The notes beneath the pieces are model-generated. The model searched no databases, was not told where the DNA came from, and saw only the letters and a program-made list of their open reading frames with translations. A stretch of DNA of 64,000 bases from Curtobacterium sp. PhB115 (lineage in GTDB: Bacteria > Actinomycetota > Actinomycetes > Actinomycetales > Microbacteriaceae). How positions within the stretch are numbered: position 1 is the first letter of the stretch; every line of letters begins with the position of its first letter. Shown in pieces: positions 50,712-59,562 of this stretch. The DNA lies in the NCBI RefSeq assembly GCF_003752025.1, contig NZ_RJKR01000013.1, forward strand, positions 124,001-188,000. Reading direction: 5' to 3'. Both the position numbers and the translations under genes were made by a program.

Positions 50712-50749
50712 GTTTCCCGGACGTGACTGGGTTGTTTCCGGCGTGTTAC
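50712..50749 (-). promoter_or_regulatory. GlnR operator upstream of glnA1
   Basis: On the minus strand the four 5-mers read GTAAC, GAAAC, GTCAC, GAAAC, each separated by exactly six bases. This matches the Streptomyces/Mycobacterium GlnR box gTnAC-n6-GaAAC-n6-GtnAC-n6-GAAAC in full. It predicts nitrogen control of glnA1. Confidence 0.85.
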
Positions 50750-50776
50750 ACGCGGCCCGTCGCCTACGCTGGAGGC

Positions 50777-51232
50777 ATGGCCCGCAGCACCTCCAGCCCG
50801 TCCGCGCCCTCCGAGCACCCGGACGGGTGGCCGGGCAAGGACCTCGGGCTGCCCGAGACCGGACCGCGCAGTGTCGGTCGGATCGGTCGCCGGGTCGTCG
50901 CACTCCTGATCGACGGGGCGCTGGCCGACCTCGTCGCGTACGTCACCGGTGTCTGGTCGCCGGTGAACGGGTCGGGGGACATCGCGCACTCGTGGGTGCA
51001 GCTCGCGATCTTCGCCGCGCTCCAGATCCTCTTCATCTGCCTGCTGTCCGGCTCGTTCGGGCACATCTGCGTCGGGCTGCGGGTCGTGCCGATGCGTGGG
51101 GGCTACGTGGGGGTGTGGCGGCCGGTCGTCCGGACCGTCCTGCTCTGCCTCGTGGTGCCGGCGCTCATCATCGACCGGGACAGCCGGGGTGCGCACGACC
51201 GGATCGCGGGGACGGTGCTCGTTCGGCGCTGA
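50777..51232 (+). CDS. RDD-family membrane protein
   Basis: A 151-residue protein with an RDD-like domain: the first helix (VGRIGRRVVALLIDGALADLV) carries the R..D pattern, and the end reads IIDRDSRGAHDRIAGTVLVRR. Three membrane segments. GGAGG lies upstream of the ATG. RDD proteins are small membrane proteins of mostly unknown role. It is divergent from glnA1, as in mycobacteria. Confidence 0.85.
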   Translation: MARSTSSPSAPSEHPDGWPGKDLGLPETGPRSVGRIGRRVVALLIDGALADLVAYVTGVWSPVNGSGDIAHSWVQLAIFAALQILFICLLSGSFGHICVGLRVVPMRGGYVGVWRPVVRTVLLCLVVPALIIDRDSRGAHDRIAGTVLVRR

Positions 51233-51297
51233 CGCGGGGCGGGCGCGGTGCGGGGAGCCGTACGGCGCTCGGGTCTGCACGGCGCTCGGGTCTGTGC

Positions 51298-51740
51298 TGT
51301 TCGGGTCGCACGGTGCTCGGGTCGCACGGTGCGAGGGCGCGCGGCGCTGGGGTCGCACGGTGCGAGGGCGCGCCTCGCTGGGGCCGCACGGTGCGAGGTT
51401 TGGCACATGGTGCGAGGCTCGTGGGGTGGCACGGTGCACGGAACCTCGCACGGTGCGGTGAGCTGGGTGCGGGCTCGCACGTGCCGGCTCCAGGGTCGCA
51501 CGGTGCGCGGGCGCGCCTCGCTGGGGTCGCACGGTGCGAGGGGCCGCACATGGTGCGAGGCTCGCGGGGTCGCACGGTGCACGGAACCTCGCACGGTGCG
51601 GTGAGCTGGGTGCGGGCTCGCGCGTGCCGGCTCCAGGGTCGCACGGTGCGCGGGCGCGCCTCGCTGGGGTCGCACGGTGCGAGGGGCCGCACATGGTGCG
51701 AGGCCCGCGGGGTCGCACGGTGCGCGGAACCTCGCACACT
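51298..51740. repeat. 143-bp minisatellite, about three copies
   Basis: The anchor GGAACCTCGCAC begins near 51440, 51583 and 51726, giving a 143-bp period. Inside each unit a short GTCGCACGGTGCG motif repeats several times. Copies two and three are nearly identical; copy one is more diverged. Confidence 0.8.
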
Positions 51741-51818
51741 GGCCGCACAGCGCACGCCCACGACCGCACAGCGCACGCCCGCCCACGCGCCCGCGCACGC
51801 ACCCGCGCCGCACACGCG

Positions 51819-51852
51819 GAACGCCCCCGACCTGGCACGGTCGGGGGCGTTC
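51819..51852 (-). terminator. Terminator after DUF4191 gene
   Basis: A perfect 14-bp stem (GAACGCCCCCGACC and its complement) with a six-base loop, 19 bp past the stop of the minus-strand gene. Confidence 0.8.
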
Positions 51853-51871
51853 GGCGTTCAGTACTCGGGGA

Positions 51872-52585
51872 TCAGCGCGGACGGCCGGCACGCGCCCGCA
51901 TCGGGTCCATGCCCTTCGGGATCGCCGCGGCGGGGCTCTGCGTGAGGGAGTCGAGACGGTTCGCGACCGCGAGGACCTCGTTGCGGTTGAGCGTCTTCTT
52001 GAACTTGTTCATCGCGCGGGGGAGCTTGTGCAGCGTCAGCGTGTCGTCGCCGTCACCAACGCTGACCACGTGGACCGCGACGTTCGGGACGATGCGCTGG
52101 ACCTTGCGGCGCTCCTCGTCGATCTGCCGCTTGAGGTTGCCGCGCTGCCCCTCAGTGATGAGCACGACGCCGGGACGACCGACGGCACGGTAGACGGCAG
52201 CCTGCGAGCGACCGTGCACCGCGACGGGCATCTCGCTCGAGCGCCACTGCCGACGCAGGGAGTTCGAGAGCACGGCACCGACGGCGCCGGGCTGGCCCTC
52301 GATCTGCGAGTACGCGGCACGCTCGGCGAGCCGGCCCAGCACGATGAGGAACAGGAGCACGCCGACCAGCACGCCCACGACGATCCACAGGATCATCCCG
52401 AGCCAGTTCTGCCCGGGGAGCAGCAGTGCGAGCAGCACGCCGAGGACGACGGGCACGACGAACGCGAGAGCGAACCACCACACCGACGACGGGTCTGCCC
52501 GTCGGGTCATCTGGAAGACCTGGAACATCTGCTTGAGACGCCCCGGCTCCTTCGCCTTCGTGTCCGTGGAAGTGCTGCGTGCCAT
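51872..52585 (-). CDS. DUF4191-domain membrane protein
   Basis: A 237-residue protein. The start MARSTSTDTKAKEPGRLKQM precedes two membrane helices (about 37-60 and 66-86), then a cytosolic domain with GRSQAAVYRAVGRPGVVLITEG and KLPRAMNKFKKTLNRNEVLAV. It matches Rv2219-type DUF4191 proteins, which sit beside glnA1 in mycobacteria. Function unknown. Confidence 0.85.
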   Translation of the reverse strand: MARSTSTDTKAKEPGRLKQMFQVFQMTRRADPSSVWWFALAFVVPVVLGVLLALLLPGQNWLGMILWIVVGVLVGVLLFLIVLGRLAERAAYSQIEGQPGAVGAVLSNSLRRQWRSSEMPVAVHGRSQAAVYRAVGRPGVVLITEGQRGNLKRQIDEERRKVQRIVPNVAVHVVSVGDGDDTLTLHKLPRAMNKFKKTLNRNEVLAVANRLDSLTQSPAAAIPKGMDPMRARAGRPR

Positions 52586-52713
52586 GGCAACAGGATACGG
52601 CCTGCGCCGACCTGTGGAGACCGCCAGGTGTCCGGCTGTGCGCGAACACCGGTTGTCCACAGGGCCGTGCAGACAACCGGGAGGCCCGGATCACCTCCGC
52701 CACGCTGGTCACC

Positions 52714-53598
52714 ATGCAGACACCGGTCACCGACACCGTCCGCTGGCTCGCCACCGGGGACGAGGCCGACCTGCTCGCGTGGTTGGCTGACCGCAGCACG
52801 ACCGGACACCGGCACCTCGTGCCCGTCGGCGCGGTCGGACGGACGAGGACCGGGGCGCTGGTGGTCGAGGTGACGCCCCCGAGCGGGACCGTCCTGACCG
52901 CAGCACTCGACCGGCTCGGTGCCCCGACCACGGGCGTCGCGGTCACCCTGACGCTGCCGCTCCTCGAACTCCTCGTGGCGCTCCACGCCGGCGCGGTCCG
53001 CATCGGTGCAGCGGCCGTCGACGACGTGGTGGTCGACGACGCCGGCGCCGTCGTGCTCTGCGACCACCCGCCCGGAGCGGAGCGACGCACGGCGCCTGCA
53101 GCGGAGCGAGGCAGCACCACGGCGCGGGGCACTGCCGAGCGTGGCAGGCGGCCCGATGCCCGCTCTCGGACGGGTCAGCCCGGGCGGGACCCCTCGCGGG
53201 CGATCGTGTTCGCGGCGCGGACGGTGTGGGACCGCGTCGACCCCCGCGACCCCGCCCGGGTGGGTGTCACCGCAGCACTCGAGCAGGCCCTCGACGGCGA
53301 CGGACGTGCCGCTCGTGCAGCACTCGAGGCCGTCCGTACCGCGGCGGCACCTCGACCGTTCCGCTGGGAACCAGCACCCGCGGACCTCCTCTTCGCCGAA
53401 CCGGAACGACCCCGCGGCGCGAACGGCCTGAACCGCGCGAACGTCCTCGACAGGGCGAAGGAGTGGCTCCGTGACGCCGTCGAGCACGGCATCCCCCTCG
53501 GCTCCGGCCGGCGGCTCCCGGTCCGTCGTGCGGTCGTCGGCGTCGTCGTGGCGGTCGGTGCGACGGCTGCGGCCCTGTTCGCGGTGGGTGACCGCTGA
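52714..53598 (+). CDS. Hypothetical protein, kinase-like remnant with C-terminal membrane helix
   Basis: A 294-residue protein of unknown family. The middle segment LHAGAVRIGAAAVDDVVVDDAGAVVLCDHP vaguely recalls the catalytic loop and DFG strand of protein kinases without catalytic residues (weak inference). A single membrane helix lies at about 272-290 (VVGVVVAVGATAAALFAVG). Start ATG at MQTPVTDTV; no strong binding site. Confidence 0.55.
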   Translation: MQTPVTDTVRWLATGDEADLLAWLADRSTTGHRHLVPVGAVGRTRTGALVVEVTPPSGTVLTAALDRLGAPTTGVAVTLTLPLLELLVALHAGAVRIGAAAVDDVVVDDAGAVVLCDHPPGAERRTAPAAERGSTTARGTAERGRRPDARSRTGQPGRDPSRAIVFAARTVWDRVDPRDPARVGVTAALEQALDGDGRAARAALEAVRTAAAPRPFRWEPAPADLLFAEPERPRGANGLNRANVLDRAKEWLRDAVEHGIPLGSGRRLPVRRAVVGVVVAVGATAAALFAVGDR

Positions 53599-53607
53599 CA
53601 CACGGGA

Positions 53608-53642
53608 ACGGCCCCGGCTCCCACCAGGGGAACCGGGGCCGT
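53608..53642. terminator. Terminator between convergent genes
   Basis: ACGGCCCCGG and CCGGGGCCGT form a 10-bp stem extended by CTCCC/GGGGA. It lies between the hypothetical gene and sucB, 24 bp before the sucB stop. Confidence 0.7.
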
Positions 53643-53666
53643 CGGCCGTTCGTCACACGCCGGGTG

Positions 53667-55163
53667 TCAGTACCCGAGGTTGGGGGCGAAGTTGCCCTCT
53701 TCCAGACGGTTCTTCACCGCGACGAGGTAGCGCGAGGCGTCCGCACCGTCGATGATCCGGTGGTCGTACGACAGCGCGAGGTACACGAACGAACGGATCG
53801 CGATCGCTTCCTGGCCGTCGACCTTCACGACCGCCGGACGCTTCGTCACGATGCCCGTGCCGAGGATCGCCGACTGGGGCAGGAACACGACGGGGGTGTC
53901 GAACAGCGCGCCACGCGAACCGGTGTTGGTCAGCGTGAAGGTGCCGCCGGCGAGCTCGTCGGGCTTGAGCTGGTTGTTCCGGGTGCGCTCCGCCAGGTCC
54001 GCGATGGACTTGGAGAACTGCGCGAGGTCCAGCGACGCCGCGTCCTTGATCACCGGGGTGAGGAGGCCACGCTCGGTGTCGACCGCGATCGAGACGTTCT
54101 CGGTCTCCGGGTAGACGATCTCGTCACCGTCGACCGTCGAGTTGATCTTCGGGTGGGCCTTGAGCGCCTCGGACGCCGCGAGGGCGAAGAACGGCATGAA
54201 GGACAGCTTCGAGCCGGTCTTCTCGAGGAACTCCGCCTTGTTCGCGTCGCGGAACTGCGCCACCTTCGTGACGTCCACCTCGACGACGCTGGTGAGCTGT
54301 GCGGTCGAGGTCATCGACTGCACGGCACGCTCGGCGACGACCTTGCGCAGGCGCGTCATCTTCTCGCGGGTGCCACGGAGCGGCGAGACCTCGGCCACGA
54401 ACGGACCGGACGCGGCTGCGGGGGCTGCCGAACCACCGGCGGCCGGGGCCTTCGCGGCGGCCGCGAGGACGTCTTCCTTGCGGATGCGTCCGCCGACACC
54501 GGAGCCGGTGACGGTGGACAGGTCGACGCCCTGTTCGTTCGCGAGCTTGCGGACGAGCGGGGTGACGTAGCCGGAGGCTGCGCCGTCCTGCGTCGGGTTC
54601 GGCACGGCTGCGGCGGTCGTCGCGCTGGGCGCGGCGGCCGGTGCAGGTGCTGCGGCGGCCGGTGCCGGGACGGCTGCCGGGGGAGCGGCGGCGGGCGGCG
54701 GGACCGGAGCGGCCTGCGGCACCGGTGCGGCGGCGGGCGGCGCGGCCGGGGCCTGCGGGGCGGCCGGCTGCGTCTGACCGGCCGGGGCGGGCTCGGGCTC
54801 GGTGGGCTCCGGAGCGGGGGTCTCGGACTCCTGCTCGGTGCTCGGCTCTGCTTCAGGCTCTTCGGCTTCGGCAGCGGCCTCGTTCGAGGAGTCGTCCGAT
54901 CCGGCGTCGGACGAGCCGGAGCCCGCGCCGTCGCCGATCTTCACGAGCGCGGTCCCGACCTCGACGGTCTCGTCCTCCTGGACGAGGATCTCCTCGATCA
55001 CGCCGGCGATCGGCGACGGGATCTCGGTGTCGACCTTGTCGGTCGAGACCTCGAGCAGCGGCTCGTCGACCTCGACCCGGTCACCGACGTTCTTCAGCCA
55101 TCGGGTCACCGTGCCCTCGGTGACGCTCTCGCCGAGCGCCGGGAGGTTGACGGATTCGCTCAT
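53667..55163 (-). CDS. sucB: Dihydrolipoamide acyltransferase (E2, succinyltransferase type)
   Basis: A 498-residue E2. One lipoyl domain (1-78) with the lipoylated Lys in STDKVDTEI, then a long Ala/Pro/Glu linker. The E1/E3-binding domain reads YVTPLVRKLANEQGVDLSTVTGSGVGGRIRKEDV, and the catalytic domain holds SYDHRIIDGADASRYL. Only one lipoyl domain is present, against two or three in many actinobacterial E2s. It serves the pyruvate and/or 2-oxoglutarate complex. lpd is upstream. Confidence 0.93.
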   Translation of the reverse strand: MSESVNLPALGESVTEGTVTRWLKNVGDRVEVDEPLLEVSTDKVDTEIPSPIAGVIEEILVQEDETVEVGTALVKIGDGAGSGSSDAGSDDSSNEAAAEAEEPEAEPSTEQESETPAPEPTEPEPAPAGQTQPAAPQAPAAPPAAAPVPQAAPVPPPAAAPPAAVPAPAAAAPAPAAAPSATTAAAVPNPTQDGAASGYVTPLVRKLANEQGVDLSTVTGSGVGGRIRKEDVLAAAAKAPAAGGSAAPAAASGPFVAEVSPLRGTREKMTRLRKVVAERAVQSMTSTAQLTSVVEVDVTKVAQFRDANKAEFLEKTGSKLSFMPFFALAASEALKAHPKINSTVDGDEIVYPETENVSIAVDTERGLLTPVIKDAASLDLAQFSKSIADLAERTRNNQLKPDELAGGTFTLTNTGSRGALFDTPVVFLPQSAILGTGIVTKRPAVVKVDGQEAIAIRSFVYLALSYDHRIIDGADASRYLVAVKNRLEEGNFAPNLGY

Positions 55164-55236
55164 CGGGTGGACTCCTCTTCGCGGGGGATTGCAGTGGTGG
55201 TTGGTGTCATTGTCACAGTGCGCGGGACCGTCCGGT

Positions 55237-56610
55237 TCACAGCGCGTGCAGCGGCTTGCCCGCGAGGTGCAGGAACGCCTCGCCGAGGGCCTCGTTCTGC
55301 GTCGGGTGCGCGTGGACGAGCGGTGCGACGTCCTCCGGGTAGGCCTCCCAGTTGACGGCGAGCTGTGCTTCGCCGATCAGTTCGCCGACACGGGCGCCGA
55401 TCATGCTGACGCCGACGACGGGGCCGTCGACGACGCGCACGACCTTGACCGAGCCGGACGTGCCGATGATGTGGCTCTTGCCGTTGCCGGCGAGGTTGTA
55501 CTCGTACGAGTCGACCTTGTCGGCGCCGTACTGCTCTTCGGCCTTGGCCTGCGAGAGACCGACGGACGCGACCTCGGGGTCGGAGTACGTGATCTTCGGG
55601 ATGTTCTTGTCCTCGATGATCACCGGGTTGAGGCCGGCGATCTCCTCGGCGACGAAGATGCCCTGCTGGAAGCCGCGGTGCGCGAGCTGCAGGCCGGGGA
55701 CGATGTCGCCGACGGCGTACACGTTCGGGATGTTCGTGGCGAGGCGCTCGTTCGTGGTCACGAAGCCGCGGTCCATGGCGACGCCGACCTCGTCGTAGCC
55801 GACGTTCTGCGTGACGGGGCCACGGCCGACCGCGACGAGGAGCACGTCGCCGTCGAAGGTCTTGCCGTCCTCGAGCGTCACGACGACGCCGTTCTCGTGC
55901 TGCTCGACGCCCTGGAACCGGACACCGAGGGAGAACTCGATGCCGCGCTTGCGGAAGGCACGCTCGAGCTGCTTCGACATCGACTCGTCCTCGGCCGGCA
56001 CGAGGTGCGGCAGCGCTTCGACGATGGTGACCTCGGCGCCGAAGGACTTCCAGACGCTGGCGAACTCGACGCCGATGACGCCGCCACCGAGGATGACGAC
56101 CTTGTTCGGGACGTAGTCCATGCGGAGCGCGGTCTCCGAGGTGATGACGCGGCCACCGATCTCGAGCCCCGGCAGGGACTTCGAGTACGAGCCGGTCGCC
56201 AGCACGATGTTCTTGCCGGTCACGGTCTGGTCGCCGACCTGCACGGTGTTCTGCGACGTGAGCCGGCCCCAGCCCTCGACGACGGTGATGCCGCGGGCCT
56301 TGATGAGCCCCTGCAGGCCCTTGTACTTGGAGTTGATGACGCCCTGCTGGTACTCGATGACCTTCGGGACCTCGACACCGGCGAACTCCGCGATGACACC
56401 GTACTTCTCGGCGTCACGCGTCGCGTCGGCGACCTCGGCCGCGTGCAGCAGTGCCTTGGTGGGGATGCAGCCACGGTGCAGGCACGTCCCTCCGAGCTTG
56501 TCGCCCTCGATGAGCGCGACGCTCATGCCGAGTTCGGCGGCCCGGAGCGCAGCGGCGTAGCCACCGCTCCCGCCACCGAGGACCACGACGTCGTAAGTCT
56601 GTTCCGTCAC
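55237..56610 (-). CDS. lpdA: Dihydrolipoyl dehydrogenase (E3)
   Basis: A 457-residue flavoprotein. VVVLGGGSGGYAAALRAAELG binds FAD; GGTCLHRGCIPTKALLH holds the redox disulfide; HAHPTQNEALGEA holds the catalytic His-Glu pair. It reoxidises dihydrolipoate in 2-oxo acid dehydrogenases. GTG start with GGGAG nine bases upstream is preferred to a TTG three codons earlier. It lies 73 bp before sucB. Confidence 0.95.
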   Translation of the reverse strand: MTEQTYDVVVLGGGSGGYAAALRAAELGMSVALIEGDKLGGTCLHRGCIPTKALLHAAEVADATRDAEKYGVIAEFAGVEVPKVIEYQQGVINSKYKGLQGLIKARGITVVEGWGRLTSQNTVQVGDQTVTGKNIVLATGSYSKSLPGLEIGGRVITSETALRMDYVPNKVVILGGGVIGVEFASVWKSFGAEVTIVEALPHLVPAEDESMSKQLERAFRKRGIEFSLGVRFQGVEQHENGVVVTLEDGKTFDGDVLLVAVGRGPVTQNVGYDEVGVAMDRGFVTTNERLATNIPNVYAVGDIVPGLQLAHRGFQQGIFVAEEIAGLNPVIIEDKNIPKITYSDPEVASVGLSQAKAEEQYGADKVDSYEYNLAGNGKSHIIGTSGSVKVVRVVDGPVVGVSMIGARVGELIGEAQLAVNWEAYPEDVAPLVHAHPTQNEALGEAFLHLAGKPLHAL

Positions 56611-56765
56611 CTGGTGCAACTCCCTCGTGCGTGTCGGGCCGATCGGGCCCTACGTGGACACCGCGGGGGCGGCGTCCGACGGTCGGACCGCATGGTTCCG
56701 GTCCCGTCCCGTGCAGTACCGGTGGGAGGCGCGTCGGTGCGCCGATCCCACCGGTACCAAACCTA

Positions 56766-58292
56766 CTACTCGGACTGGAGGTCTTCTGCGAGTGCGATGA
56801 GCGTCCGGACCATCACGCCGGTCGCACCCTTGCCGAGCCACCCGTAGCCGCCGCCCTTGTGCTCCGACGGACCGGCGATGTCGAGGTGCGCCCAGGGGAT
56901 GCCCTCGCCGACGAAGCGCTCCAGGAACTTGCCCGCGAGGAGCATGCCACCGGCCGGGTTGCCGACGGTCGCGTTCACCATGTCGGCGATGTCGCTGGCG
57001 AGTCGGGCGTCGAGCTCCTCGGGCAGGGGCATCGGCCAGATCGGCTCGGCGACGCCCTCGGCGACGGCGCGGACGCGGGCGACGAGGTCGTCGCTGCCCA
57101 TCAGGCCGGTGGTGCGGTCGCCGAGCGCGACGACCTGTGCGCCGGTGAGCGTGGCGACGTCGACGATCGCGTCGGGCTGCTCGAGCGACGCGGCGGCCAT
57201 GCCGTCACCGAGCACCAGGCGGCCCTCGGCGTCGGTGTTCGTGACCTCGACGGTCTTGCCGTTCTTCAGCGTGAGGACGTCGCCCGGGCGGGTCGCACTG
57301 CCGGAGGGCATGTTCTCGGCGAGTGCGAGCCAGGCGGTGACGCGGACGTCCAGGCCGAGGCGTGCGGCGGCGACGGTCGCGGCGAGGACCGTGGCCGCAC
57401 CCGTCATGTCGGTCTTCATGCCGAGCATCGACCCGGCGGGCTTCAGCGAGAGGCCGCCCGAGTCGAAGGTGATGCCCTTGCCGACGAGCGCGAGGTGCTT
57501 GGTCGCGGACTCCGGCGCGTAGCGGACCACGACGAGGCGCGGGGGCCGGACCGATCCGCGGCCGACGCCGAGGATCCCGCCGAACCCCTGCTCCTCGAGC
57601 GCCTGCTCGTCGAGCACCTCGACGGTGAGCGGCAGGTCGGACGCCAACCCGGTGGCGACGTCGGCGACCTCCGACGGGCCGAGGTCGCCCGCCGCGGTGT
57701 TCACGAGGTCGCGGACGAGCGCGGCGGCGTCGGCGACGATCGCCGGTCGGACCGCGGCGTCGGCTGCGACGTCGGCGGGGGCGACGACCTCGATGCGCTG
57801 GTCGCCCCGGGTCGGCGCGGTCGAGCCGGTGCCCTTGTGGCGGGTGAAGGCGTAGGCGCCGAGGGCCGCTCCTTCGAGGGCGGCGTCGACGAGCTCAGCC
57901 GAGTCGGTCGGCAGGGCGAGGGTGATCGAGGCAGCCTGCGGCAGCTGGCGGACGGCGCTGCCGGCGGCCGAGCGGAGTGCGGCGGGGCCGGTGGCCGAGC
58001 CGAGGCCGATGAGGGCGATCGAGGACGCGGCGACACCGGTGCCGGGCAGGCGGACGAGCTGGTCCTTCGCGCCGGTCACCCCGATCGCGGCGAGGTCGAG
58101 CCCGGCCAGCGCCTCGACCACACCGGCCGCGCTGGGCGCGAGCGATGCACCGGCCGCCGACGACGTCTCGTCCGACGAACCGGCAGTCGACGAGGCATCG
58201 CCGGACGCGCCCGGTCGGACCCCGACCACGAGCACGTCGGCGGTGCTGGTCTCGGGGGAGGAACTGGTGGTGGAGAGCGTCGGTCGGACCAT
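56766..58292 (-). CDS. pepA: Leucyl aminopeptidase (M17)
   Basis: A 508-residue M17 peptidase. GKGITFDSGGLSLKP and NTDAEGRLVLGDGM are the metal/active-site motifs. It cuts N-terminal residues from peptides in the cytoplasm. The N-terminal domain is Ala/Ser-rich, as in other actinobacteria. It is divergent from the PAC2 gene. Confidence 0.95.
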   Translation of the reverse strand: MVRPTLSTTSSSPETSTADVLVVGVRPGASGDASSTAGSSDETSSAAGASLAPSAAGVVEALAGLDLAAIGVTGAKDQLVRLPGTGVAASSIALIGLGSATGPAALRSAAGSAVRQLPQAASITLALPTDSAELVDAALEGAALGAYAFTRHKGTGSTAPTRGDQRIEVVAPADVAADAAVRPAIVADAAALVRDLVNTAAGDLGPSEVADVATGLASDLPLTVEVLDEQALEEQGFGGILGVGRGSVRPPRLVVVRYAPESATKHLALVGKGITFDSGGLSLKPAGSMLGMKTDMTGAATVLAATVAAARLGLDVRVTAWLALAENMPSGSATRPGDVLTLKNGKTVEVTNTDAEGRLVLGDGMAAASLEQPDAIVDVATLTGAQVVALGDRTTGLMGSDDLVARVRAVAEGVAEPIWPMPLPEELDARLASDIADMVNATVGNPAGGMLLAGKFLERFVGEGIPWAHLDIAGPSEHKGGGYGWLGKGATGVMVRTLIALAEDLQSE

Positions 58293-58377
58293 GGACCAAC
58301 CCTACCGAGGCACTGTTCGCTGTCGGCGTCGCCGCTGCGCACCGGGGACGTCGGACGCCCCGCCTAGCATGGGGACG

Positions 58378-59298
58378 GTGAACCACCCAGAGGAGCTCTA
58401 CACGTTCGACGAGGCCGCGCCGACGGTGCCGGCAGGGCTGCACCTGGTCGCCGGACTCACGGGCTTCGCGGACGCCGGCTCGGCCGTGGCCCAGGTCACG
58501 AACGCCGTGCTCGAGGACCTCGACACGCAGCTCGTCGCGGAGTTCGACCCCGACGTCCTGCTCGACTGGCGCGCACGCCGCCCGGTGATCACCTTCGAGC
58601 ACGACCACATCACCGCGATCGACCCGCCCCGCCTCGCGCTGCACCTGGTGCGCGACGAGATCGGGCAGCCGTTCCTGTTCCTGTCCGGCTACGAGCCGGA
58701 CTTCCAGTGGAACCGCTTCGTCCGCGCCGTCACCGACCTCGCCGCGGACCTGCAGGTCGCCGACACCACGTGGGTCCAGGCGATCCCGATGCCGGTGCCG
58801 CACACCCGGCCGATCAGCCTCACCGTGTCCGGCACCCGCGCCGACCTCGTCGAGCAGATGAGCGTCTGGAAGCCGGAGACCCAGGCGCCGGCGAACGTGC
58901 TGCACCTCGTCGAGCACCGCCTCGCCGAGACCGGCCAGCAGGTCACCGGCCTGGTGCTCCTCGTCCCGCACTACCTGTCGGACACCGAGTTCCCGGACAC
59001 GGCCGTCGCGGCCCTCTCCGGGATCGCGGCAGCGACCGGGCTGATCTTCCCGACCGACGCGCTGCGCCAGTCGGGCCGCGAGTTCCTGTCCCGGGTGGAC
59101 GAGCAGGTCGCGGGCAACGGCGAGCTCCAGCGGCTCGTCTCCGTGCTCGAGGAACGGCACGACACCTACATGGAGGGCAACCCGGTCGCGTCGCCCCTCA
59201 CCGACGTCGACGGCGAGGTCCCGACCGCTGACGCGATCGCGGCGGAGCTCGAGCGGTTCCTGGCCGACCGCCGATCCGAGGGCGACGCAGGCGACTAG
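58378..59298 (+). CDS. PAC2-family protein
   Basis: A 306-residue PAC2 (proteasome assembly chaperone 2-like) protein: GLTGFADAGSAVAQVTNAVL near the start, FLSGYEPDFQWNRFV in the middle, and a C-terminal helix. TAGCAT lies 6-12 bases upstream of the GTG, so the transcript may be leaderless; an ATG three codons earlier is also possible. Conserved in actinobacteria, function unclear. Confidence 0.88.
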   Translation: MNHPEELYTFDEAAPTVPAGLHLVAGLTGFADAGSAVAQVTNAVLEDLDTQLVAEFDPDVLLDWRARRPVITFEHDHITAIDPPRLALHLVRDEIGQPFLFLSGYEPDFQWNRFVRAVTDLAADLQVADTTWVQAIPMPVPHTRPISLTVSGTRADLVEQMSVWKPETQAPANVLHLVEHRLAETGQQVTGLVLLVPHYLSDTEFPDTAVAALSGIAAATGLIFPTDALRQSGREFLSRVDEQVAGNGELQRLVSVLEERHDTYMEGNPVASPLTDVDGEVPTADAIAAELERFLADRRSEGDAGD

Positions 59299-59406
59299 CC
59301 GGACCGGCGTGACGTCGGCGCAGCGCCGGACCGGCGTGACGTCGGCGCAGCGCCGGACCGGCGTGACGTCGGCGCAGCGCCAGACCGGCGTGACGCCGGA
59401 GCGGAG
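59299..59406. repeat. Four-copy 27-bp tandem repeat
   Basis: Units begin CCGGACCGGCGTGACGTCGG at 59299, 59326 and 59353, identical over 27 bp; a fourth, changed copy runs to about 59406. They begin right after the PAC2 stop. Confidence 0.85.
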
Positions 59407-59436
59407 CCGCCACGTGCGGTGGACGCACCAGGACGA

Positions 59437-59480
59437 CGGCCTGGAGGCGCGGTGCGGGCCCGCCCCGCGCCTCCAGGCCG
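59437..59480. terminator. Terminator palindrome after PAC2 gene
   Basis: CGGCCTGGAGGCGCGG pairs perfectly with CCGCGCCTCCAGGCCG over a 12-base loop. Same family as those after ppc and the polysaccharide operon. Confidence 0.7.
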
Positions 59481-59562
59481 TGAACCGGTCGCGACCGACC
59501 CCGCACCGACGTCGACGACATGCGTCGCGTATCGCACCGCGATGGATCGGTAGCCTGTCGGG

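Larger units (their letters stand above)
51233..51871. other. Intergenic, mostly minisatellite
   Basis: No gene. Three copies of a 143-bp repeat fill about 51298-51740. A CGCACGCCCGCC-rich stretch and the terminator of the DUF4191 gene follow. Confidence 0.75.

Noticed and set aside
48641..51232. An 863-codon plus-strand frame ending in the RDD protein
   Set aside because: Only the last 151 codons are real (RDD). The rest runs across intergenic repeats and antisense to glnA1.
51233..51871. Several long open frames on both strands across the 143-bp repeats
   Set aside because: They are simple translations of a repeat (GARRARPSH-like), with no start signals and the same pattern in several frames.
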